Shown here: in pieces, positions 32,531-39,217 of the stretch
How positions within the stretch are numbered: the stretch's first letter is position 1
How the letters are laid out: each line of letters starts with the position of its first letter
Assembly: GCA_964471235.1 (NCBI GenBank)
Contig: CAYYGL010000018.1
Span: 1 to 39,217, forward strand
Source of the DNA: CAYYGL01 sp964471235
GTDB taxonomy: Bacteria > Calditrichota > Calditrichia > RBG-13-44-9 > J075
Reading direction: 5' to 3'
Length of the DNA: 39,217 nt
Notes under the pieces: model-generated
What the model saw: the letters and a program-made list of their open reading frames with translations, nothing else
The model's database searches: none
What the model was told of the DNA's origin: nothing
Program-made: the position numbers and the translations under genes

Positions 32531-33316
32531 TTAATCTTCTACAAATGCCACCACCCGGGCAAAGGCGGCTTCGCCACCCTTGAATTTCCAGGGGAAGCAG
32601 CCAATCGTCAATCGCCGGTTCTGTAACTCCGGCGCGGCAATATCGCCGCCAAGGTTTTCGATATGCATGCAATTATAAGGAAACAGCTTGTTATGGGTCA
32701 ATTGGTAATCCTCATCGGGAAACAGGCGTTCCACTTCCTCCTTCCCGAACTTCTCTTCACACTGTTGACGCACCCGATCACAATGTCCGAACATTCCCTT
32801 TCCCAGGAAGCGACCGATGGGCAAATCCATGGGATGATCGGTGGAAACGCAATCCACTCCCCAGATGTGGATTTTTTTCTCCAGCAGCCAGGGAACCATG
32901 TCGGGGTGTGCACCGGGGTGCCGGTGAATATATTTCTCTTCATCCGGTGTTTCCCCAAACTGGGCGTATTTATGCCAGCCGGTGTGCAAAATCAACAAAT
33001 CGCCTTCCCGTACTTCCACCCGCTTTTCAATCATCGCCGGGGTATAAACATCCAGTTCATCCATCTCATCGGATAAATTGACAATCACCCCCGGTCCGTA
33101 GAGCCAGTCCAGCGGAATTTCATCAATTGTCATACCGCCGGTAACAAAATGGCGCGGGGCATCCAGGTGGGTGCCCATGTGATTGGAGGTCATAATATAC
33201 TGGGCATTCACGCCGTGTTCGGCTTTCCGTTTGATATATTTCACCTCAAAAGGCGGGTAATAGGGCCAGAACGGGGCATCCTGGTTCAGGGGTTGGGATA
33301 AATCGTATAATTTCAT
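32531..33316 (-). CDS. cyclase-family metal-dependent hydrolase
   Basis: A 261-residue protein of the cyclase family (related to kynurenine formamidase and isatin hydrolase). The metal-site motif HMGTHLDAPRHF is near residue 46 and a second conserved region reads GVDCVSTDHP. The start at ATG 33316 is fixed by AAAGGAGG seven bases upstream; the longer frame to 33370 would add 18 residues with no ribosome-binding site. First gene of a three-gene minus-strand operon (cyclase, CoA-transferase, dehydrogenase). Such enzymes hydrolyse amide or ring bonds using Zn or Mn in the cytoplasm; there is no signal peptide. The specific substrate is unknown. Confidence 0.88.
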   Translation of the reverse strand: MKLYDLSQPLNQDAPFWPYYPPFEVKYIKRKAEHGVNAQYIMTSNHMGTHLDAPRHFVTGGMTIDEIPLDWLYGPGVIVNLSDEMDELDVYTPAMIEKRVEVREGDLLILHTGWHKYAQFGETPDEEKYIHRHPGAHPDMVPWLLEKKIHIWGVDCVSTDHPMDLPIGRFLGKGMFGHCDRVRQQCEEKFGKEEVERLFPDEDYQLTHNKLFPYNCMHIENLGGDIAAPELQNRRLTIGCFPWKFKGGEAAFARVVAFVED

Positions 33317-33671
33317 GATTCCTCCTTTGGTAGTGTTTCGGATATGCTGTTGTAATTTATCGCTATTCACCTTGTTGAAAAATTACAGGGTGTACTATCA
33401 TCCCGGTGTCAATGAGGTGCGCTGGTGGGGGCAAAAGCCAAAAACGACTGTTTTGTACTCGGTTTTGAACTGGAATCCGAAAACTCGAGTCGTTACACCA
33501 ATCAAAAATGGAAACAATGTTTGAAAATTCATAACGAAAAATTACAAATTCCTTTCTTTGTGATTTCACGCAAATCGATACGCAATTACCGGCTTATTAT
33601 TATATTGATCTTTTATTTTCCCCACAAAATCAAGTCTATTTCCTTGAAATCATAAAATGAAGCAATACCAA

Positions 33672-33700
33672 TTGACAAAAGCGTGAATTTATTTTACACA
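33672..33700 (+). promoter_or_regulatory. candidate promoter facing the LptD-like gene
   Basis: Consensus TTGACA (33672-33677), 17-base spacer, then a weak TACACA (33695-33700). The CRP-like palindrome begins four bases downstream. The long distance to the gene (over 300 bases) makes the link tentative. Confidence 0.25.
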
Positions 33701-33703
33701 TCC

Positions 33704-33719
33704 CGTGAGGCAGATCACA
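33704..33719. promoter_or_regulatory. CRP/FNR-like palindrome
   Basis: CGTGA (33704-33708), six bases, TCACA (33715-33719): nine of ten positions match the CRP half-sites TGTGA-N6-TCACA. It lies in the shared upstream region of the catabolic operon and the LptD-like gene, about 390 bases from the cyclase start. A CRP/FNR-family regulator is not encoded in the window. Confidence 0.4.
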
Positions 33720-34033
33720 TAAAAGCATCAGCCAAATTTTAACGATTCTGTTTTTCCCGAATTTCCTGGCTACCAGGATATTCCCAAATCAGTAATTGAA
33801 TTTACCCTCCAAGTATTGTTATTTTACTTATGTGGGATAGTAATTTTGAGTTATATACATCCTTGCTTTTGGATTAAGAGACAAAGGTAAATGTAAGACC
33901 CTATTTAATTTTTTTCAAGGATGTTGAGATTTTACGAAAGGTACCAAAGGCAGAAGTGGACTGAGCATTGAGAATATTTTATCTGCGAAAATCTTGTCAT
34001 CGGAATCCATTGCGATTGGTTGAACCACTGGAA

Positions 34034-36622
34034 ATGTTCTCCCGAACAAGCCTGTTTTGGATGGTGCTGTTAATCTGCAGTGCCAGCTTATCTTCCCAAA
34101 CTCCGATTCTCCATGATACATTATCCACAGTCAACCGGGAGCAGCCTTCCCTCGGGGACACCTTGAAGACCCTGAATCCTCCGCCCGGCAGTCAGGTGGA
34201 AGGTCCTGTTAAATATGTAGCCGATGCCATAACCTTTTCTTTACAAAACATGACCACCGAATTAATGAGAAATGTGCGGATTGAATACCAGCAGATTACT
34301 TTAACCGCCGGGAAGGTAAAAATCGATTGGAACCGGCATTATCTGATTGCCGAAGGGATAGCGGATTCCACCGATTCTCTGGGCAACCCGGTCTATCATG
34401 ATTTACCCGTGTTGACGGAAAAAGGGGTGGAACCGATAAAAGGAAACCGTCTGGAATATGATTTTACCACCCACCGGGGTAAAATTCGGGAGGGATATAC
34501 CAAGATGGAACCGGGATTCTACCGGGGGAACGATGTTCATAAAATTGGGGAGGAGACCCTGCTCATCCGCAACGGCTACTTTACTTCCTGCGATCTGGAA
34601 GAACACCCCCATTTTTATTTCCGGAGTTCCAAAATGCGGGTGCGGTTAAAAAAAATAGCAATCGCTAAACCGGTAATTTTATACATTGCTGATGTTCCGG
34701 TTTTTATTATTCCCTTCGGTGTCTTCTCGTTACGACGGGGGCGGCGTTCCGGCATCATCCTCCCCACTTATGGCGAGAGCAGTTTTGGCGGGCGCTATTT
34801 GCAGAATTTCGGTTACTACTGGGCACCGTCGGATTATTTCGATACCACGGTACGCGCTACGTTTTATGAAAAGACCGGTATTGTGTATAATGGAAAATTT
34901 CGCTATAAGAAACGTTATGCTTTTTCCGGGAATGTGGAAGGCAATTTTGCCCCGAAGGATGTTCTTACCGGCAAGAAACGCCAGCGTTGGGAAATTCGTT
35001 TTAACCACCGCCAGACAATCGGGCAGACCATGAATATTACTGCCAATGGCAGCTTCGTCAGCGACAAGGACTTTCGGAGTAATTTTTACAATGATGTGGA
35101 GCAGCGCCTGGAACAAAATCTTACCACCAATGTCTCTATTCAGAAAAAGCTTCCCGGTTCCCGCACCCTTTCCCTGAACCTCCGCCGCAATGAAAACCTG
35201 CAAACCGGGAAAGTTGATCTGGACTTCCCGGACCTCACCTATCGTCAGCCGTTAAAAAGTCTTTTTTCAAAGGGTTCCGGGAGTCATCCGGCGTGGTATC
35301 AAAAGATCAAATACAGTTATAACTCACAGTTGCGATCTTCCGGCTCCAAAACACCTGTTACCGACTCGCTGGGAAAAAATGTAGGTTTCAATCGCATCCG
35401 CAAAAGCGGCTGGCGTCATAATGTTACCACTTCCTTTAATACCAATCTTTTAAAATATTTTAAATTCAGCCAGTCGGTTGCCCTGCAGGAAGATTGGGTG
35501 CCGGAATACCTGAATTACACGTTTGTGGATTCCATCAACAATACCGTGGCGGATACGGTGAATAATTTCCGCGCCCGGCATATCTTTAGCACTTCTATCT
35601 CCGCCAGTACGACGATGTACGGGCTGTGGGAAATTCCTTTTTCCCCACTGAAGGTAATCCGCCATAAAATTGATCCGCAAATCGGATTTTCCTATCGCCC
35701 TGATTTTGCCAACTCCTCTTTTGGCTATTTTCAAACTTTTCGGGATACGACCGGTGCCGAGATAAAACGGGATCGTTTTGCCGGTGCTCTATTTGGCGGC
35801 ACAACCAGCGGAGAACAGCGGAATCTGAATATTGGGATTAACAACCTCTTCCAGGGTAAAATTATTCGGAATGGGGAAGAAAAAAAGATTGACCTGTTCC
35901 GGCTGAACACCCGTACGGCTTACAATTTTGCCAAAGACAGCTTGCAATGGAGTAACCTTACTACCAGCCTGGTGGCGCGTCCTAACAACAATTTTAGTAT
36001 GTCATTGCGTTCCACTCATAGTTTTTATCAGAAAGGACCTTCCGGGAAACGGATCAACAAATTTGTCTGGTCTGACGGCTTTAAGCTGCCCGACCTGGTG
36101 GACTGGCGATTAACCATGAATGCCCGAATCAGCCTGAAATCCCCCCACAAGACCGAGACAAAACCGACACCGGTTTCCCCGGATACCTCTTTGCAGGAGC
36201 AAGACCAAACCGATGTGTTCGGACAGGCAGGGAATGGGGATATTGATGAAGAGGAACGCCGGGTAGAGCAAGCCTTTCAGGGATTTGATCGCGACTGGAA
36301 TGTGGATATGAATTTTACTTACAGCTATGCCCAAAGCCAGACCGGAAACATTACCCGTCATTTTGATGTAAACCTCTCTGCCCGGCTCCAATTGACTAAA
36401 AACTGGCGAATCAACTGGAATTCCCGGATCGATTTGCTCGACCGGGAAATCGACTCCCAAACCTTCACCATTAACCGGGATTTGCATTGCTGGACCATGA
36501 ACTTCACCTGGTCGCCCAATCCCACGTTTAGTTTCTATCGACTGGAGATTCGGGTGAAAGCCTCTGCCCTGCGTGACCTGAAGTTAACCAAAACCTCCTC
36601 CGGCAGACGGCCCCTGTTTTAG
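34034..36622 (+). CDS. lptD: LptD/OstA-like outer-membrane LPS assembly protein
   Basis: An 862-residue outer-membrane protein from ATG 34034, chosen because a signal peptide follows directly (MFSRTSLFWMVLLICSASLSSQ); a TTG at 33968 would put 22 charged residues in front of it. The region near residues 60-170 has the OstA/LptA-like beta-jellyroll pattern (VRIEYQQITLTAGKVKIDW, NRLEYDFTTHRGKIREG). It continues with IADVPVFIIPFGVFSLRRGRRSGIILPTYG and a long barrel of short alternating strands with TGIVYNGKFRYKKRYAF and Tyr/Arg/Asn-rich turns. This is the form found in FCB-group LptD homologues. It should insert LPS or a related glycolipid into the outer leaflet. The acidic stretch EQDQTDVF to DEEERRVEQAF near the C-terminus is probably an exposed loop. 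Confidence 0.85.
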   Translation: MFSRTSLFWMVLLICSASLSSQTPILHDTLSTVNREQPSLGDTLKTLNPPPGSQVEGPVKYVADAITFSLQNMTTELMRNVRIEYQQITLTAGKVKIDWNRHYLIAEGIADSTDSLGNPVYHDLPVLTEKGVEPIKGNRLEYDFTTHRGKIREGYTKMEPGFYRGNDVHKIGEETLLIRNGYFTSCDLEEHPHFYFRSSKMRVRLKKIAIAKPVILYIADVPVFIIPFGVFSLRRGRRSGIILPTYGESSFGGRYLQNFGYYWAPSDYFDTTVRATFYEKTGIVYNGKFRYKKRYAFSGNVEGNFAPKDVLTGKKRQRWEIRFNHRQTIGQTMNITANGSFVSDKDFRSNFYNDVEQRLEQNLTTNVSIQKKLPGSRTLSLNLRRNENLQTGKVDLDFPDLTYRQPLKSLFSKGSGSHPAWYQKIKYSYNSQLRSSGSKTPVTDSLGKNVGFNRIRKSGWRHNVTTSFNTNLLKYFKFSQSVALQEDWVPEYLNYTFVDSINNTVADTVNNFRARHIFSTSISASTTMYGLWEIPFSPLKVIRHKIDPQIGFSYRPDFANSSFGYFQTFRDTTGAEIKRDRFAGALFGGTTSGEQRNLNIGINNLFQGKIIRNGEEKKIDLFRLNTRTAYNFAKDSLQWSNLTTSLVARPNNNFSMSLRSTHSFYQKGPSGKRINKFVWSDGFKLPDLVDWRLTMNARISLKSPHKTETKPTPVSPDTSLQEQDQTDVFGQAGNGDIDEEERRVEQAFQGFDRDWNVDMNFTYSYAQSQTGNITRHFDVNLSARLQLTKNWRINWNSRIDLLDREIDSQTFTINRDLHCWTMNFTWSPNPTFSFYRLEIRVKASALRDLKLTKTSSGRRPLF

Positions 36623-36672
36623 CCCTTCTTGAAAATTTATAACTCACTCTCGTTGGAGAATTCCAAAAAAAA

Positions 36673-36696
36673 GCGGTATGGAAAAATCCATACCGC
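36673..36696 (-). terminator. intrinsic terminator of the cold-shock gene
   Basis: Perfect ten-base stem GCGGTATGGA (36673-36682) and TCCATACCGC (36687-36696) with a four-base loop, followed on the minus strand by eight T residues. It lies 30 bases beyond the cold-shock gene stop. Confidence 0.9.
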
Positions 36697-36725
36697 TATC
36701 TGATAAACTGGGTTTGGGAAACCTG

Positions 36726-36935
36726 CTACAATACCACCACATCCTGCGCCTGAGGACCTTTCGGTCCGTCGGTGAGGGTGAACTCGACCTCCTGGTTTTC
36801 TTGTAGCGTGCGATAGCCATCCCCGCGGATGGAGCTGTAATGCACGAAAATATCCTGGCCATCATTGTAGGAAATGAAGCCATACCCCTTTTTGGCGTTA
36901 AACCACTTCACGGTTCCAGTAACACGGTTTTCCAT
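36726..36935 (-). CDS. cold-shock domain protein (CspA family)
   Basis: A complete 69-residue cold-shock protein, one OB fold. RNP1 KGYGFI and RNP2 DIFVHYSSI are intact, with the usual opening TGTVKWFNAKKG and C-terminal GPKGPQAQDVVVL. It binds single-stranded RNA/DNA and acts as an RNA chaperone in the cytoplasm. GAGGAG lies eight or nine bases before the ATG. A clear promoter (37051-37079) leaves a leader of about 110 bases, in keeping with long regulated leaders of this family, and an excellent terminator follows, so this is a single-gene unit. Confidence 0.95.
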   Translation of the reverse strand: MENRVTGTVKWFNAKKGYGFISYNDGQDIFVHYSSIRGDGYRTLQENQEVEFTLTDGPKGPQAQDVVVL

Positions 36936-37050
36936 AAAAATGACTCCTCTGAACTACTGAAAACATTTTATTTAGTAAAAGAACTTTAAAAAAGGTTAGA
37001 GTGGAGTTAATTTTGCGGTATCTATTAAATCCAAATCTAACCGACGGAAA

Positions 37051-37079
37051 AAGATACTGATTTTGGATAATAATGTCAA
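37051..37079 (-). promoter_or_regulatory. sigma-70 promoter of the cold-shock gene
   Basis: TTGACA (37079-37074), 17-base spacer, TATCTT (37056-37051) on the minus strand. It is the best sigma-70-type match in the window and is correctly placed for the cold-shock gene. Confidence 0.6.
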
Positions 37080-37178
37080 AGGATTTTGAAGAATTTGCCC
37101 CGAGAACCACCTGACTTTTCCAGAAGTAACTTCAACGTTTATAGCGGTTACCATGGGTCAGCAATTTCTCAAATCCCC

Positions 37179-37700
37179 TTAATCCTGATCATCTCCCCTC
37201 TCGTGTACCGCCTCACTTCCCCCCTGGAGAACCCGTTGTTTTTCAGGGGGTAAATTGGTTATCACCGTGTTATATAGCCCTGTAGCCAAATTTTTTCTTT
37301 CGACATCGCTTAACCGGGCATGCGGATGGAGCGGCACATAAATCGCTAACGGCATTTCACCTTCTTCCACAACTTCCCGTACTTCCTTCGGATGCTCGGC
37401 TTTCCGCCCGCTCCACCAGTCGGAAAAATTCAAATGCTTTCTGCCGTGTTCCACATCCCGCTGTACCAGCCAGGAAACCGGCGCCACATAGCTGTACCAG
37501 GGCCATTCGGTTTCATTGCTGTGGCAGTCATAACAGGCTCTTTTTGCCAGGGTTTGGGTCTGCGGACTGTCCCACTGCGGTTCTTCCACCACCGGCGGAT
37601 TGGAATGGCGGTGACCGTACGGGATGAATTGGATCAATACGAAAATTACGATGATTCCCCAGAAAATTTTTCTTACCAGAGAAGATGTGTTCGATGACAT
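37179..37700 (-). CDS. haem-binding domain membrane protein (CxxCH)
   Basis: A 173-residue protein with one N-terminal membrane helix (about residues 9-27, FWGIIVIFVLIQFIPYG) and a periplasmic domain containing CYDCHSNET (CxxCH) followed by WPWYSYVAPVSWLVQRDVEHGRKHLNFSDW. This is the pattern of the small haem-binding domain (PF14376) often found near cytochrome c peroxidases. The start is ATG 37700 because GGAGG lies about six bases upstream; a longer frame to 37733 lacks one. It follows the ATP-grasp gene at 125 bases but may have its own promoter. It should be anchored in the inner membrane with a covalently bound haem c in the periplasm. Confidence 0.9.
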   Translation of the reverse strand: MSSNTSSLVRKIFWGIIVIFVLIQFIPYGHRHSNPPVVEEPQWDSPQTQTLAKRACYDCHSNETEWPWYSYVAPVSWLVQRDVEHGRKHLNFSDWWSGRKAEHPKEVREVVEEGEMPLAIYVPLHPHARLSDVERKNLATGLYNTVITNLPPEKQRVLQGGSEAVHERGDDQD

Positions 37701-37825
37701 GTATCCTCCATAGTTTGGTGTTGAGATTGCCATATAAATCCTGTATGAGAATGTCGGTTTATTGTGTCCAGGTAAACTGCCCCGGTTAATGGGAAAGGAG
37801 AGATCCCCATCTGCATTCCAGCGGG

Positions 37826-39061
37826 TTATTCCACATTGATTTCCAGTTGATGATACGCCTTTCGCAGTGCCTCTTCCGCTTCTTCCGGGAACTCTCCTCT
37901 GGCAAAGATAAATCCCAGGTATTTACCACCCTGCGGCATGGGGAGAACGTGCTGATTGGTCGGAATGGTGATGAACACATCAACAACCCCTTTCTGGTTC
38001 CGGGCAGCTTCTATCCCGCGAATTTCTTTGAGAATTCCGGCACGGGGAACCGGCACCATCATCACACCCGCAGCAGCCGATTCCCGCTGGTAATGGCGAA
38101 CATCTTCGCCAATCGCCTGGCGGAGAATCAATTCCTCCAGGGTGGTATCATCCTGAAACGTTAACACCCGGGAGCACCATCCCCCGATAGATCGGGCGGC
38201 AATTTCTACCACGTAGGCATGGTTCTCGTTAATGCGCACTTCTGCATGGACGGGACCATATCTTAATCCCAGCGCCCGGGCTGCCTGCGCTGCCGCATGA
38301 GGAATCTCCCGCAGCACATAGCCCGGCAACCGGGACGGGGTAACGTAGATGGTTTCTACAAAATGAGGCCCTTCCAGCGGATCCGGTTTATCGAAAATGG
38401 CAAGGGTTTTGAGTTCACCCTCCAGCAAGATTCCCTCCACAGCAACTTCCACCCCGGGAATGTAATCCTCTGCCAGAACCTGGTCGGCTTCCGAATTATA
38501 AGCCCGCGCGTTCACTTCCGGATCCGACAGCAACCGCCGGATATCTTCAAAAGCCGCCACAAATTCCCCCGGTGTGTTTACCCGGATGACGCCCCGGCTG
38601 GCAGACAGGAAGGTTGGTTTTAACACGCATGGATAGGATACTTTATCCGCCAGGCGGGCAGCTTTTTTCTTCAGAGAGAAGAGCCGGAAGTTGGGAGTCG
38701 GAAGACCTGCCGCCGCAATTTTTTGACGCATCAAAAATTTGTTGCGTGCCGCTGCCACCGCAGAAAGGGGATTGTGAATGATGCCCAGGGCATCCGCTGC
38801 CACTGCGGCAATGTAGGCGGATGTGTCATCCACTCCCAGCACCGCGGCAAAGGGCTTTTTAGCAGCGAACTCCAGCACCTGCTTCCGGATGGAATCAATA
38901 TCCCGGAAATTCAAGGTGAGGGTGGTATCCGGCACCAGGGATGCCAATGCCTGGCGGTGATCCGAAGCGACCACCACCTCAACATTCACTCGCTGCGCCG
39001 CTGCCATAAAATCATGGCTGCGGTAGGTACTGGATGGTAAAATCAAGAGAATGCGCTTCAT
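37826..39061 (-). CDS. ATP-grasp domain ligase
   Basis: A 411-residue ATP-grasp enzyme, in the group of carboxylate-amine ligases related to carbamoyl-phosphate synthase-like and BacD/carnosine synthase-type proteins. The N-terminal pre-ATP-grasp part (LILPSSTYRSHDFMAAAQ, GVDDTSAYIAAVAADALGI) is followed by NKFLMRQKIAAAGLPTPNF, the nucleotide-binding SYPCVLKPTFLSASRGVIRV, EDYIPGVEVAVEGILLEG, and the metal-binding end VHAEVRINENHAYVVEIAARSIGGW. It joins a carboxylate, activated as acylphosphate, to an amine; the substrates are not predictable. The C-terminal 100 residues (GKYLGFIFARGEFPEEAEEAL) are usual for this subgroup. Its upstream region runs to the window edge with a repeat. Confidence 0.85.
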   Translation of the reverse strand: MKRILLILPSSTYRSHDFMAAAQRVNVEVVVASDHRQALASLVPDTTLTLNFRDIDSIRKQVLEFAAKKPFAAVLGVDDTSAYIAAVAADALGIIHNPLSAVAAARNKFLMRQKIAAAGLPTPNFRLFSLKKKAARLADKVSYPCVLKPTFLSASRGVIRVNTPGEFVAAFEDIRRLLSDPEVNARAYNSEADQVLAEDYIPGVEVAVEGILLEGELKTLAIFDKPDPLEGPHFVETIYVTPSRLPGYVLREIPHAAAQAARALGLRYGPVHAEVRINENHAYVVEIAARSIGGWCSRVLTFQDDTTLEELILRQAIGEDVRHYQRESAAAGVMMVPVPRAGILKEIRGIEAARNQKGVVDVFITIPTNQHVLPMPQGGKYLGFIFARGEFPEEAEEALRKAYHQLEINVE

Positions 39062-39139
39062 GAAATTTCCGCTTTTGGTGTCTTAACTTGAATGATCACT
39101 GAGACTAAAGGGGCGCATGACAAATTGCATGTTAGAAGA

Positions 39140-39217
39140 TTTCTCCAACGGAGCCACTTCGCGGCGGCATTCCTCCCGCCGCGGCGGGATACAGCCGGAA
39201 TGACATAAAAATTAGCA
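39140..39217. repeat. dispersed intergenic repeat, partial copy 3
   Basis: ctccaacggagccact (39143-39158) repeats the block seen at 3876 and 5281. It is followed by a perfect 14-base palindrome CCCGCCGCGGCGGG (39175-39188) and ccggaatgaca, which also occurs at about 3951-3961. The element is cut by the window edge. Confidence 0.6.

Larger units (their letters stand above)
33317..34033. other. 0.7 kb divergent region without genes
   Basis: AT-rich gap between the catabolic operon and the LptD-like gene. It carries a -35-like TTGACA, a CRP-like palindrome and a TCCTGG-CTA-CCAGGA hairpin (33764-33778). Several short frames exist on both strands but none has support beyond length. Confidence 0.5.

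Noticed and set aside
34034..36622. TonB-dependent receptor for the large barrel protein
   Set aside because: There is no plug domain; the OstA-like N-terminal part and the VPVFIIPFGVF-type region fit LptD homologues better.

Overview
The window comes from a Gram-negative bacterium, most likely in the FCB superphylum (Calditrichota, KSB1, Ignavibacteria or a similar lineage). Support comes from a C-terminal type IX secretion (T9SS) sorting domain of the YPNPFNP type on the large protease, ASPIC/UnbV and FG-GAP repeat proteins, an LptD-like outer-membrane protein, a three-gene Mla-type lipid transport locus and an RND efflux system. Shine-Dalgarno sequences (GGAGG-like) are strong in front of most genes, and I used them to move several starts inward. 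The lineage is an inference; there is no rRNA or other phylogenetic marker here.

Layout. Positions 1-1609 (minus) hold the mlaE-mlaF-mlaD-type lipid ABC transporter, with the MCE protein cut by the window edge. A divergent TetR regulator (1854) leads a plus-strand efflux operon: TetR, TolC-like channel, membrane-fusion adaptor and a 1028-residue RND pump (to 8529). The two long gaps around the adaptor carry copies of a dispersed intergenic repeat that recurs at the right edge of the window. A hairpin-rich gap is followed by a macrodomain protein and a Uma2-type nuclease-fold protein (8958-10175).

From 29213 down to 10246 everything substantial is on the minus strand. First comes an unusual signalling cluster: a 1210-residue propeller/FG-GAP/UnbV membrane histidine kinase, an NtrC-type response regulator whose start overlaps it, and a second 1200-residue kinase of the same build. 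Downstream in the same direction lie two small proteins, an outer-membrane beta-barrel, a CsgG/TPR/SH3 protein, two tandem secreted beta-helix proteins and a 1559-residue T9SS-exported M6 metalloprotease. One hypothesis is that the two-kinase/one-regulator system senses something outside the cytoplasm and controls this envelope and secreted set; the sequence shows proximity and shared direction, not regulation.

The right part holds a minus-strand catabolic operon (cyclase/hydrolase, class III CoA-transferase, succinate-semialdehyde-type dehydrogenase) that ends at a clear terminator, a divergent LptD-like gene with a CRP-like palindrome in the shared 0.7 kb upstream region, a cold-shock protein with a good promoter and terminator, a haem-binding CxxCH membrane protein and an ATP-grasp ligase.

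The most unusual items are the paired giant sensor kinases around one regulator, with no recognisable HisKA H-box and a shared histidine-containing motif instead; an RND pump whose TM4 proton-relay aspartate is replaced by threonine; and an in-frame 264-bp insertion with 8-bp direct repeats inside a cadherin-like repeat of the protease.
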